NCBI RefSeq assembly: GCF_000308615.1
Contig: NZ_BAGB01000066.1
Location: 1 to 47,136, forward strand
Reading direction: 5' to 3'
DNA length: 47,136 nt
Source: Nocardia jiangxiensis NBRC 101359
GTDB lineage: Bacteria; Actinomycetota; Actinomycetes; Mycobacteriales; Mycobacteriaceae
The notes beneath the pieces were generated by a model. The model was not told the origin of the DNA. It was given only the letters and a program-made list of their open reading frames with translations, and did no database searches. How positions within the stretch are numbered: position 1 is the stretch's first letter; each line of letters starts with the position of its first letter. Made by a program: the position numbers and the translations under genes. Positions 24,783 to 32,397 of the stretch are shown piece by piece.

Positions 24783-25236
24783 CTGTTGTCCCTCACTACC
24801 TTCATCGGTATGCCCGCCGGAGCGCGGCAATCGTGTGGCACGTGGACGGTTACGCCTTCGAATTCGCAATCCGCCGAACACGCACCGAGCCGAACGGTAG
24901 CTCAAATCACTATTTACATCGGTCGAACTTTCTTTCATTGCAGAAAGCATGATAGAAATTCGTACACAGCTATTTCCATCAATGAAATTCTTCCTTCAAG
25001 GAAAACGCGGTGGCGAGGCCGATGAATTCGAGGCGAAGCTGGTAGCGGCCCGTACGGAGGGCAGGACAAGCACTCGCCGAGTACGCACCCGGTACTGCAG
25101 CCGGAACCTCGCGACCTGCCGCCGTGAGACCACCGGGCCTGCGCGCGTGCCCGCCGAAGTGTATGTCCCCTCATCATATTTCGGCGGGCACGCATCCTCC
25201 TCCCCCTTCTCTCTTCCCAGGTGAAAGCAGGCTGCC
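24783..25236. other. AT-richer intergenic region with divergent promoters
   Basis: A 454-base gap between the MspA-like pair and a plus-strand secreted protein. The stretch 24905-25010 is clearly richer in A/T than its surroundings and probably holds the MspA promoter. I could not place a -35/-10 pair with confidence and saw no gene or structured RNA. Confidence 0.45.
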
Positions 25237-25737
25237 GTGCGACGCGTCCTCCCCATCCCCATCGCGACCGGGCTCGGGCTGCTACTCGGCGCCGGTATTC
25301 TCGGCTCCGGAATCGCCCATGCCACAACGACTTCCGCGCCCTGTCTGTGGGACGGATCACCACACCCCCAAGGATCGGCGATCACCTCCGGCGGCTGGAA
25401 CTTCCGCTGCACCGACGACCAGGGCACCCCGACCTGGCGGTCGGCCGGGCGCACCGCCGCGCGCAGCACGGTGCCCGTGCCGGGCGCGGACACCAATCCG
25501 ACCGGACTGTTCAGCGTCGGCGCGCGCCAGCCCGGCACTTCCTACGACGACTACTGCGTCGGCGATCAGCTCATTCCCGGCACCGACGACGTGTACGAGG
25601 CGTACTCCGGCGGCGACGGCCACCTCTACTGGCGCGCGGTCGCGCCGATCTCGCAGTGGTCCTTCGATCCCGGTGCGGCCCACCCGGCTCCGACGACGCG
25701 GACCGCAAGTCTGTGCCACGACGGCGATCTGACGTGA
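25237..25737 (+). CDS. Small secreted protein of unknown function
   Basis: A 166-residue protein with a signal peptide (MRRVLPIPIATGLGLLLGAG..., cleavage likely after AHA at ~29). The mature chain has four Cys (APCLW, FRCTD, DYCVG, SLCHD), which fit two disulfides, and many aromatic residues. I do not recognise a family. The start is GTG. It is divergent from the MspA-like genes and may belong to the same envelope function, but nothing shows this directly. Confidence 0.75.
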   Translation: MRRVLPIPIATGLGLLLGAGILGSGIAHATTTSAPCLWDGSPHPQGSAITSGGWNFRCTDDQGTPTWRSAGRTAARSTVPVPGADTNPTGLFSVGARQPGTSYDDYCVGDQLIPGTDDVYEAYSGGDGHLYWRAVAPISQWSFDPGAAHPAPTTRTASLCHDGDLT

Positions 25738-25789
25738 CCAGTCGGCAGGAAATTCGCTTTTACCGCCCGCTGCGAGCAAACTTCATCGA

Positions 25790-25948
25790 ATGGACCAGGA
25801 GAACGGGCCGAAACCCGAGTTGTTCAGTCACAGCACCGTCGCGGTGCCCACCCCCGCGAACGCCACCGCCGAGGCGAAGGCGCAGCGCCCCATCTTCAGC
25901 AGCGCACCCGCCGCACCGCCCACCACCCCGGCCGACCACGACCGCTGA
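25790..25948 (+). CDS. Short Pro/Ala-rich protein (52 residues)
   Basis: ATG-initiated ORF of 52 codons (MDQENGPKPELFSHSTVAV...TPADHDR) lying between two clear genes. Codon third positions are almost all G or C, as in the true genes here, and the C-terminal half is Ala/Pro-rich with no hydrophobic segment. There is no strong Shine-Dalgarno. Family unknown; supported mainly by codon use. Confidence 0.5.
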   Translation: MDQENGPKPELFSHSTVAVPTPANATAEAKAQRPIFSSAPAAPPTTPADHDR

Positions 25949-26043
25949 GGCACACTCCGACGCAAAGTTCCGCCCGGTCCAGGCCGGGCACCGATTACGG
26001 TTGTCGGCGAGACCATCACCTCACCTCAGGAGAGCTGACAGCC

Positions 26044-26796
26044 GTGAACGCACTCGCCGACAAGGCCACGAAATTCCTCGCCCTGCACAAGCCCGGTGAA
26101 CCCGCGATCCTGCCGACCGTCTGGGACGCCTGGTCGGCGAACCTGGTGCAGCAGGCCGGATTCGCGGCGCTGACCGTGGGCAGCCACCCGCTGGCCGATT
26201 CGCTGGGCAAGCAGGACAAGGAGGGGATGACCTTCCCCGAGTCCCTCGCCCGAGTCCGCGAGATCACCGCCGCCGTAGACATCCCCGTCTCGCTGGACAT
26301 CGAGTCCGGATACGGCCGCAAGCCCGCCGAACTCATCGAGGGCCTGATCGAGACCGGCGTCGTCGGCCTCAACATCGAGGACACCGTGCACAGCGAGGGT
26401 GGCCGCCTGCGTGAGCCGCAGGAGCACGCCGATTTCGTCGCCGCACTGCGTCAGGCCGCCGACGCTTCCGGCGTGCACGTGGTGATCAACGCCCGCACCG
26501 ACCTGTTCCTGCGCCAGGACGGCGACGAGTCCGACCGCACCGATCGCGCGATCGCCCGCCTGCGCCTGGCCGCCGAAGCCGGCGCCGACGTCCTCTACCC
26601 GGTAGGCCGCCACACCCCGGAAACCCTGCGCCGCTTGACCTCCGAACTCCCCCTCCCCGTCAACGCCATCTCCACCCCCGACCAGAACGACCGCGCATAC
26701 TTCGCCGAGGCAGGCGTAGCCCGAGTCAGCTTCGGCCCGTTCCTGCAAGCCGCCCTCGCCACCGAAACGAACCGCCTCCTGCAACGCTGGAGCTGA
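26044..26796 (+). CDS. Isocitrate lyase/PEP mutase-family enzyme
   Basis: A 250-residue TIM-barrel protein. PTVWDAWSANLVQQAGFAAL near the start, LDIESGYG (metal-binding Asp, ~81-88), GLNIEDT (~103-109) and NARTD (~143-147) match the ICL/PEP mutase superfamily in its short form. The usual catalytic-loop KxCG of 2-methylisocitrate lyases is not evident, so a C-C or P-C bond reaction cannot be assigned. The start is GTG with AGGAG about 10 bases upstream. It converges on the DUF4254 gene. Confidence 0.9.
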   Translation: MNALADKATKFLALHKPGEPAILPTVWDAWSANLVQQAGFAALTVGSHPLADSLGKQDKEGMTFPESLARVREITAAVDIPVSLDIESGYGRKPAELIEGLIETGVVGLNIEDTVHSEGGRLREPQEHADFVAALRQAADASGVHVVINARTDLFLRQDGDESDRTDRAIARLRLAAEAGADVLYPVGRHTPETLRRLTSELPLPVNAISTPDQNDRAYFAEAGVARVSFGPFLQAALATETNRLLQRWS

Positions 26797-26806
26797 GTAA
26801 CACCCT

Positions 26807-26833
26807 GCCCGGCCGCAACGGACGCGGCCGGGC
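26807..26833. terminator. Bidirectional hairpin terminator between convergent genes
   Basis: GCCCGGCCGC and GCGGCCGGGC form a perfect 10-bp stem with a 7-base loop in the 37 bases between the stops of two convergent genes. No T-tract on either side. Confidence 0.6.
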
Positions 26834-27262
26834 TCACGGTGCACCCGGCAGTCGGCGGCGGCCGGACTGGACTTCGCTGATCAGGTCCTCGTAGCCGATG
26901 GTGAGTTCGGCCAGGCGCTCCCAGGCGTCGCCGACGTACCAGTCGGTCGAATTCGCCAGTGCCGCAAGGGCTGCCGCGGTCAATTGAGCAAAGCGGTCGA
27001 CCACTGCGCCGAGGGTTTCGGTGTGTACACGGGCCGCCACGTGCGCGGGCGGCAGCGATGCGGTGACCCAGCGGTCGATCTCCGCAACCCTGCGGGCGCG
27101 TTCACGACCCATCTCCGCGGTCACGGCGCAGCCCGCGCCCAGGCGTCTTTCGTGCAGTTCGGTCAGCGCGTGCGCGGCCCGCAGAATCGGGTGACGGTCG
27201 AACTCGACGCCCCGACAGGCGTACAGCACTTCATATTTCGTGGGCAACGGCTCACACAGCAT
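26834..27262 (-). CDS. DUF4254 domain protein
   Basis: A 142-residue protein that reads as DUF4254: LPTKYEVLYACRG at the start, PILRAAHALTELHERRL, EIDRWVTASLPPAHV, HTETLGAVVDR and WERLAELTIGYEDL. It is predicted to be all-helical; I know no function for the family. Its ATG overlaps the end of the preceding Cys-rich small gene by 11 bases, so the pair is probably translated together. Confidence 0.85.
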   Translation of the reverse strand: MLCEPLPTKYEVLYACRGVEFDRHPILRAAHALTELHERRLGAGCAVTAEMGRERARRVAEIDRWVTASLPPAHVAARVHTETLGAVVDRFAQLTAAALAALANSTDWYVGDAWERLAELTIGYEDLISEVQSGRRRLPGAP

Positions 27263-27515
27263 CGTCGCGCATTCTCCGGATGGTTCTAGGCCGAGGTAGA
27301 TCTGCTCGGGTCACCATCTCGCACGCGGAGCACTCACCCGGCGCATCGTCCGGATTCAACCGGCGGAGTTCGATCAGCCGCCCTCGGCAGTACCAGATCA
27401 TGGCGCAGGTTTCCGGCGTGCAGTCCGCATGCCGAGGCATGTGCTGTTCGTGATGCATCCGCGCGACCGACAGCGGATTCGGCGGATAGTCGTGGAAAAC
27501 CGGATTGCCTCGCAA
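27252..27515 (-). CDS. Cys-rich small protein
   Basis: An 87-residue protein starting at TTG, chosen because AAGGAGG lies 7 bases upstream; the longer frame starting further up has no ribosome site. It contains NPLSVARMHHEQHM, then DCTPETCAMIWYC and GECSACEM. The five Cys with three nearby His suggest a small zinc-binding fold, which is an inference. It overlaps the DUF4254 gene by 11 bases. No family recognised. Confidence 0.65.
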   Translation of the reverse strand: MRGNPVFHDYPPNPLSVARMHHEQHMPRHADCTPETCAMIWYCRGRLIELRRLNPDDAPGECSACEMVTRADLPRPRTIRRMRDDAV

Positions 27516-27792
27516 CGTTTTTCCTCCTTCATTTTTCGAGCGCATTGTTGGACAGGTGTGCGTTACATCGACAGAACTCGACCCGCCCGCCCTGACCAGC
27601 ACGCATCCGATCTCAATCCACAATGGACACAACGAGATTGGACACCTTCCATTTCTCTGGACAAGCCACCCCCTTCGGAACTAACGATGTACGAACAGAT
27701 TCCGTTCTACGCCAACTGATAGCGAAGCAGAACATCACGACCTACTATGTCGCCTGAGACGACACAGATATCCAGTGCAACCCTCACCGCGA

Positions 27793-28006
27793 ATTCCATT
27801 CCAGCACGGAGTATTCCAAGAGGAATGGCCCCGATGGATCACCCTCCGTAGTTCGGGTTTCCAATCAGCGCATTCCAGAACGCGTCTTCCAGAAAGCTGC
27901 TGTACGGCGGTGATGCATTGGGACGCAGAGCATTCCAGAAAGCTGCTGTACGGCGGTGATGCATTGGGACGCAGAGCATTCCAGAACTGCGACTCCGGAA
28001 TGGAAT
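27793..28006. repeat. 10-bp inverted repeat framing a repeat-rich segment
   Basis: ATTCCATTCC at 27793-27802 and its exact complement GGAATGGAAT at 27997-28006 frame about 194 bases. Further ATTCC copies occur at 27813, 27872, 27932 and 27978 and one inverse copy at 27822. It could be a regulatory array, a large structure in RNA, or the remains of a small element. Confidence 0.7.
27887..27986. repeat. 46-bp tandem direct repeat, two full copies plus a start of a third
   Basis: Copies begin at 27887, 27933 and 27979 with TTCCAGAA; the first two are identical over 46 bases and the third keeps only the first 8 bases. A related half-copy (ATTCCAGAA) starts at 27872. The period is not a multiple of three. 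The array ends 68 bases before the ATG of the XRE gene. Confidence 0.9.
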
Positions 28007-28053
28007 GCACCGGCAAGGGCAGCACGAACGACACAAGATAGCGAGGCAATGCC

Positions 28054-28938
28054 ATGACAGGATCAACGCTCGCGCGACGGTCGCTGGGCCGCCGACTCCG
28101 GAAGCTCCGGGAAGCGGTCAAGCTGAGCCAATCCGCTGCCAGCAAGGCAGTCGAACTCTCGCCGCAGTCCATCGGCAGACTCGAAGACGGGCAGGCGACA
28201 CGAGTGTCGAGCTTGCACATCAACGTACTGTGCAACCTGTACGGAGCCTCGGACGAAGATCGCCAAGTCCTATTGGGATTGGCGCAGGAGGCGCGTGAGT
28301 CGAGCAAGTCCGGCGGGAAGTGGTGGCGAGCATACGCCGACGAGATTCCGGCCGACTTCGACCACTACGTTGCGCTCGAGGAAGCCGCCAAGACACTGAC
28401 CACCTTCCAGATCACCTTGTTGCCAGGGCTTCTCCAGACCGCCGACTACCGTCGTAACGGCATCCGGACGGTTCATCCACAGATGTCCACAGCGGAGGTT
28501 GAACGACGTGTCGAACTCTCGGCAAGGAGGCAGGAGCGTTTGCAGGACAATGCATTCGAGTTGAATGCATACCTGTCTTCGGCGGTACTTCAACACCGTG
28601 TCGGCGGCCCGGCGGTCATGGCCAGACAACTGCAACATCTGTTGAATATTCAGTCGTTGCCCAACAAGGCAATTCGCATCATCCCGCAGTCCGTGGGTAG
28701 TTACATCGGCTTGCACACCGGCACGTTCGTGTTGCTCGAGTTCCCGGACGTCCCCTCCACACGCATACAAGAGCCACCTGTGGTGTACGCAGAGGGATAC
28801 ACCGGCTGTCTCTATCTGGAGCGTGACACCGAGATCGAGCAGTTTCGCCGAGCTCTCGCCGACATTCGGCGCGTAGCATTGGATGTCGGCGAATCCACAG
28901 GCCTGATAGCCCGGTTGGCGAGGGAGTGCGAACAGTGA
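28054..28938 (+). CDS. XRE-family regulator with DUF5753 domain
   Basis: A 294-residue protein. Helix-turn-helix LRKLREAVKLSQSAASKAVE at ~15-34 with LSPQSIGRLEDG recognition segment, followed by DUF5753: WWRAYADEIPADFDHYVALE, LLPGLLQTADYRR, and the C-terminal VVYAEGYTGCLYLERD. GTGA overlap with the DUF397 gene downstream marks a coupled pair. In Streptomyces, such XRE/DUF397 pairs act in development and can behave like toxin-antitoxin systems; the role here is inferred. The repeat array lies directly upstream. Confidence 0.94.
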   Translation: MTGSTLARRSLGRRLRKLREAVKLSQSAASKAVELSPQSIGRLEDGQATRVSSLHINVLCNLYGASDEDRQVLLGLAQEARESSKSGGKWWRAYADEIPADFDHYVALEEAAKTLTTFQITLLPGLLQTADYRRNGIRTVHPQMSTAEVERRVELSARRQERLQDNAFELNAYLSSAVLQHRVGGPAVMARQLQHLLNIQSLPNKAIRIIPQSVGSYIGLHTGTFVLLEFPDVPSTRIQEPPVVYAEGYTGCLYLERDTEIEQFRRALADIRRVALDVGESTGLIARLARECEQ

Positions 28939-29141
28939 CTCATGCTCTGTCCGAAGCACATTGGTTCAAGAGCAGCCGAAGCAGAGATGCCAACGCATGC
29001 GTGGAGATCGCCCACCTGGCCGATGGCTCGGTCGGCATCCGCGACTCCAAGAACCCCAGTGGGCCTGCGATCGTCTTCGCACCCGAAGAGTGGGACGTAT
29101 TCAATGCGAGCGTTCAAAACGGCGGCTTCGACAACGCCTGA
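28935..29141 (+). CDS. DUF397 domain protein
   Basis: A 68-residue protein with the complete DUF397 pattern: HWFKSSRSRDANACVEIA near the start, VGIRDSKNPSGPAIVFAPEEW in the middle (key residues RDSKxP and FxPxxW). The GTG start overlaps the XRE stop by four bases, with AGGGAG 8 bases upstream, so it is translated with the regulator. An open frame 9 bases longer at 28926 lacks that ribosome site. Confidence 0.93.
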   Translation: MTHALSEAHWFKSSRSRDANACVEIAHLADGSVGIRDSKNPSGPAIVFAPEEWDVFNASVQNGGFDNA

Positions 29142-29182
29142 CCGGACGCCATCTCGCGCCTGACCAGACGTGAGCGACGGGA

Positions 29183-29204
29183 GGATCGAGTACCGTCTCG
29201 ATCC
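29183..29204 (+). terminator. Hairpin after the XRE-DUF397 pair
   Basis: GGATCGAG-TACCGT-CTCGATCC is a perfect 8-bp stem with a 6-base loop, 41 bases past the DUF397 stop. No T-tract follows. Confidence 0.45.
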
Positions 29205-29343
29205 CCCACAACTCGCCACGGAGGGGGTATCCGAATGCCAGGAATCCGGCAGTCGAGATCGACACGCTCTACCGACTGGCCGTATCCACCGACCCACAGG
29301 GCCTCAGCCTGCTACTGACCGGATCGATGTTCTCCACAGTCGG

Positions 29344-29535
29344 CTACTTCAACTCGGACAGATCGAGGCCGAGCATGGCCAGCAGGTCCACACATTCGGC
29401 GGCGTCCTGCGCGTAGACGGCGACGGTCTTCGCAGCCAATGCGCTTCGCTCCAGGTGTGCCGCCCTTTCAGCGGCACGGATGTCCGCGAATGCGGTCGCC
29501 GGGTCGTCGATATGGCTGCTTTGGGCCGAGGTCAT
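29344..29535 (-). CDS. Small hypothetical protein
   Basis: A 63-residue, Ala-rich helical protein (MTSAQSSHIDDPATAFADIR...ending AMLGLDLSELK). AAGGAG lies about 5 bases before ATG 29535, a good ribosome site that decides the start over a longer frame. No family recognised. It faces the XRE-DUF397 pair. Confidence 0.6.
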   Translation of the reverse strand: MTSAQSSHIDDPATAFADIRAAERAAHLERSALAAKTVAVYAQDAAECVDLLAMLGLDLSELK

Positions 29536-29886
29536 GAAGGCTCCTTGCGGATTGCCTCGACCGAAATGCCGGATGCCCGCGATCGAGGACCGATACTCGA
29601 CCACCACCGCTGCTCCTGTGCGTCGGCCGAAAGTCGGGTTCGGTTGCAGCCGACGTTACCCGCTCTACCGCCACACCACGGGCCGATGCTCTAGTTCGGT
29701 TCGTCGAGCCGATTTCGAACCACCCCGTCGATAGCAAAAAACCATCACCGAGACCGAAAGCCTGAATCACCTGCAACCGTCGATGATCAACGACCCATCC
29801 GTACCGGGGCATTCCGTGCAGGAAGCACCGAACTCACCGAGCTGGGCTTGGGAAAGACAGCCGCCGCCAAGAAATGGAGCCAACTG
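29536..29886. other. Intergenic region, possible remnant of the following gene
   Basis: A 351-base gap. The frame of the next plus-strand gene stays open upstream of its ATG, and TELTELGLGKTAAAKKWSQL in that extension looks like part of a longer ancestral protein. Otherwise I see no gene or RNA. Confidence 0.4.
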
Positions 29887-30150
29887 ATGAGCGCAAACCT
29901 CTCCTTCTTCAAATCGGAGACCTCGCAGCGACTCCGTGCCGAAGGTCGAGCCGAGGGCCGGGTCGAAGGACGGGCCGAAGGCGAGGTCAAGATGGCGGCA
30001 GAGAAGGTGCTGCGACTGCTGCAGGCTCGCGAGATCAGCGTCTCGGCAGACGCGGAACAACGAATCCGATCCTGCCGAGATCTCGCCATCCTCGACGAGT
30101 GGTTCGACCGCGCCATCACCGCAACCACGATCTCGGAAATCTTCGCCTGA
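29887..30150 (+). CDS. C-terminal fragment of a large RAEG-repeat protein family
   Basis: An 87-residue ORF with a charged segment RLRAEGRAEGRVEGRAEGEV (residues ~17-36), then VLRLLQAREISVSADAEQRI and LDEWFDRAITATTISEIFA. This pattern is the C-terminus of long actinobacterial hypothetical proteins of about 300 residues (Rpn/PD-(D/E)XK-like, from memory), whose N-terminal domain is absent here. ATG at 29887 has GGAG 7 bases upstream, so it may still be translated. It is followed by a hairpin terminator and converges on the ZapE-like gene. Confidence 0.5.
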   Translation: MSANLSFFKSETSQRLRAEGRAEGRVEGRAEGEVKMAAEKVLRLLQAREISVSADAEQRIRSCRDLAILDEWFDRAITATTISEIFA

Positions 30151-30189
30151 AAACGACCCGGGCAGACAACTGCTCGACAACGACACAGG

Positions 30190-30222
30190 CGCTCGCCTTC
30201 AACCCGAGGTTGGAGGCGAGCG
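30190..30222. terminator. Hairpin between convergent genes
   Basis: A 15-bp stem with one T-G wobble (CGCTCGCCTTCAACC / GGTTGGAGGCGAGCG) and a 3-base loop lies in the 81 bases between the small plus-strand gene and the ZapE-like gene. It could serve both strands. Confidence 0.6.
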
Positions 30223-30231
30223 GCCCAGTTC

Positions 30232-31281
30232 CTACACCTCGACGACGCGACCCTCACCGGCGGAATCGAGTTCGTATCGGCCGAGTTGACCGAGCCGACT
30301 CATGATTCGTTCGATATCGAGCGGCAGCCGCGCATCGGCGGTGAGATCGGTCAGTGCGATGGCTGCCAGGAACACGGGAACGACGTCGCGGTCGTAGAGC
30401 ACGTCTACGACGTTGGCGAATCGTTGCGCGGACTCTCGACCGACGTCGCGAAGGGTGGGTACACCACCGATCACCCACATCGGGAAGTCATGGGTCAGCG
30501 CGAGGTAATCGACTGGCGCGGTGGCATTCTCACACAGATCGGCGAAGTCGATCCACAGCTGCGCGGCCGTTGCACGGCGGACACGGATCGGATGTGCGGC
30601 CGGTGCGAGCGTCCGGAATTCGTCGGGGCTCGGCGGATGCAGGCCGAGGCGCTCGAGCTGTTCGGGTGCGCCGGGGCTGACCCACCATCCGGCGGCGAAT
30701 CCGGTCTCGTGGTCGGCGGTGGTGCGGTAGTCGACGGGACCGTCGACGGCGATGATCGTCAGGGACTGCTCGATCAATTCGATGGTGGGCAGGAAGTCGT
30801 CGTGGAACAGCGGGTTGGGGAGCAGGGAGTGCGGCGGGTAGTTCGAGGTCACGATCACTCGAATGTCGCGGTCGAGGATCTCGGCCAGCAGGCGGGAGAT
30901 GAATTTGCCGTCCGCGACATCGTGGACGTGGAACTCGTCGAAACACAGGACATCTCGTTCGCCGAGGAGATCGTCCAACGCCGCCGACAGGTCGCTGCCG
31001 TGCCGTCGGATGGCCCGATGCAGGTCGCGGAAGAATTCGTGGAAATGGATCCGCAGCTTCCGCTCGGTCGGCAACGCGGCGAAGTACGTCGCCATCAACC
31101 AACTCTTGCCTCGCCCTACCGGACCCCACAGGTACAGATTCCGATCGGAGGCGAACGCGGTGGCGGCCCGACGTTGCGCATCATCGAGGGCGAACCCGAG
31201 TTCTGCTGCCGCCCTGTCGAATACGACGGTATGCACACGCCGGGATCGACGTGAGCGCACAGTTCGGCGGGTCCAACACAT
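30232..31281 (-). CDS. zapE: ZapE/AFG1-like ATPase
   Basis: A 349-residue P-loop ATPase: Walker A GPVGRGKS at 53-60, Walker B VLCFDEF at 111-117, an AFG1-specific HFHEFFRDLHRAI near 79-91, TSNYPP near 144-149 and MWVIGGVPTLRDVGRESAQRF segment marks near the C-terminus. In E. coli ZapE acts at the division ring; related proteins also affect protein quality control. The start is uncertain: ATG 31281, or GTG 31236 (VHTVVFDRA), which removes an Arg-rich tail. It is divergent from a TetR gene across 41 bases carrying a palindrome. Confidence 0.9.
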   Translation of the reverse strand: MCWTRRTVRSRRSRRVHTVVFDRAAAELGFALDDAQRRAATAFASDRNLYLWGPVGRGKSWLMATYFAALPTERKLRIHFHEFFRDLHRAIRRHGSDLSAALDDLLGERDVLCFDEFHVHDVADGKFISRLLAEILDRDIRVIVTSNYPPHSLLPNPLFHDDFLPTIELIEQSLTIIAVDGPVDYRTTADHETGFAAGWWVSPGAPEQLERLGLHPPSPDEFRTLAPAAHPIRVRRATAAQLWIDFADLCENATAPVDYLALTHDFPMWVIGGVPTLRDVGRESAQRFANVVDVLYDRDVVPVFLAAIALTDLTADARLPLDIERIMSRLGQLGRYELDSAGEGRVVEV

Positions 31282-31287
31282 GCCAAA

Positions 31288-31305
31288 ACTCTAGCATCGT
31301 AGAGT
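31288..31305. promoter_or_regulatory. Candidate TetR operator
   Basis: ACTCTA-GCATCG-TAGAGT is a perfect 6-bp inverted repeat with a 6-base spacer, centred in the 41-base gap between the divergent ZapE-like and TetR genes. It overlaps the likely promoters of both. Confidence 0.55.
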
Positions 31306-31322
31306 ATTGAGATGATCGAGAG

Positions 31323-31910
31323 ATGCCTCACCGCACCTCACGTCGTGATCTCATCTGCGAGGCCGCGCTGGATCTCGCGGCCGAGGGCGGCAATCACGCG
31401 CTCACACACCAGGGGATCGACGCGCGCCTCGGCCTGGCCAAGGGGTCGACCTCGTACTACTACCGCACCCGGCACGCCCTGGTCTCGGCTGTCATCGAGC
31501 ATCTGACGCTCCGGTCCCGCGAGTATTTCCGCGATGCCGTCCCGGCGCACCCACCGGCGACGGCGTCGGAAGCAGCTGCCGCGATCAGCGATCAGCTGGA
31601 AACCCTTCTGACAGAACGACATAGAGATGTAGTGGCCCGATACGCGCTGATGACGGACGCCGCAGCCGACGACGAGCTACGAAACGGCCTGGCATCGTGC
31701 CTGTTCTCCCTACCATCGGCGATCGAACTGATGAATTCCCTAGGCGCACAATCACCTTCGTCCGCCGCACGCGACCTTGTCGCGCTACTCGAGGGCCTGG
31801 TGTTCACTCACTCCGCCGGCGCACGACCGCTCGACGCAATGACCGCAGGCGAATCCGAGTCCCTGCGGGCGACCGTCCACTTGTGGGTCGCGGCACTCAC
31901 CGGGAAGTAA
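31323..31910 (+). CDS. TetR-family transcriptional regulator
   Basis: A 195-residue regulator with the helix-turn-helix LTHQGIDARLGLAKGSTSYYY at about residues 28-48 (key residues GLAKGSTSYYYR) and a helical ligand domain with HLTLRSREYF and LVALLEGLVFTH. It is divergent from the ZapE-like ATPase and ends 27 bases before the convergent NIPSNAP gene. Control of zapE by this protein is the natural reading; the effector is unknown. Confidence 0.9.
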   Translation: MPHRTSRRDLICEAALDLAAEGGNHALTHQGIDARLGLAKGSTSYYYRTRHALVSAVIEHLTLRSREYFRDAVPAHPPATASEAAAAISDQLETLLTERHRDVVARYALMTDAAADDELRNGLASCLFSLPSAIELMNSLGAQSPSSAARDLVALLEGLVFTHSAGARPLDAMTAGESESLRATVHLWVAALTGK

Positions 31911-31937
31911 CGATCCAACCGCTCCTGCACGGCAGAC

Positions 31938-32267
31938 TCACACCGCCGAATCACCCAATGCTTCCGCAGCGGACGCGGAACGCATGAACACCTCGTCCCG
32001 CTCGGTGAAGAACGGCGGCAGCTCGCGCCGCAACTCCTCCGCCCACCGAGTAGCCGGATCGGCGGCGACCTCGGCCTGAATATGCTCGTACGATTCGCGA
32101 TCGTCGTACTCCCACACCGCGACCACGCGACCGTCGTCGGTCTCCCACCGCCCCACCAGCCGGGCCCCGTGCCGCACCTCCACCGGCAGCAGATGTATCC
32201 GGAAGTAGTCGTGGAAGATCGCCAGATTCTCCCCCACCGCCTGATAGATCTGCATCCGATAGATCAC
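31938..32267 (-). CDS. NIPSNAP family protein
   Basis: A 109-residue ferredoxin-like-fold protein: IYRMQIYQAVGENLAIFHDY at the start, HLLPVEVRHGARLVGRW, VVAVWEYDD and FFTERDEVFMR. GTG at 32267 follows GGAGGGGG within a few bases; the frame extends upstream but without coding character. NIPSNAP proteins are small stress-associated proteins with no fixed activity in bacteria. Confidence 0.85.
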   Translation of the reverse strand: MIYRMQIYQAVGENLAIFHDYFRIHLLPVEVRHGARLVGRWETDDGRVVAVWEYDDRESYEHIQAEVAADPATRWAEELRRELPPFFTERDEVFMRSASAAEALGDSAV

Positions 32268-32397
32268 AACTCCCCCTCCAATCAGTCTCGCCGCGGACAA
32301 TCGGCCCCATACTCCCACACCGCAGCCGATCCCATTGCCGGACAACCTGATCGGTTTACTTCGTCACACCCGGCGAATGTATCTGTGCCCCAGCGAC

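Larger units (their letters stand above)
27516..28053. other. Long non-coding region with repeats ahead of the XRE-DUF397 pair
   Basis: A 538-base region. Its left part (27516-27780) shows no gene and is less GC-rich than its surroundings; its right part holds the ATTCC inverted repeat and the 46-bp tandem repeat listed separately. Open frames through it run on both strands and change frame at each repeat, so they are not coding. Confidence 0.6.

Noticed and set aside
27887..27986. CRISPR array
   Set aside because: The repeat units are directly adjacent without unique spacers and no cas genes lie in the window.
27775..28041. 88-codon plus-strand frame in the repeat region
   Set aside because: Same repeat DNA read in shifting frames; no ribosome site and no coding bias.
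27735..28307. 190-codon minus-strand frame across the tandem repeats
   Set aside because: The repeated DNA has a period of 46, so the frame changes at every copy; composition is Ser/Arg/Leu-rich without a domain and it crosses into the XRE gene.
29236..29319. 27-codon ORF after the DUF397 gene, and an overlapping frame with VEIDTLYRLAVS
   Set aside because: Both are short and end without a family match; possibly gene debris but not enough to call.
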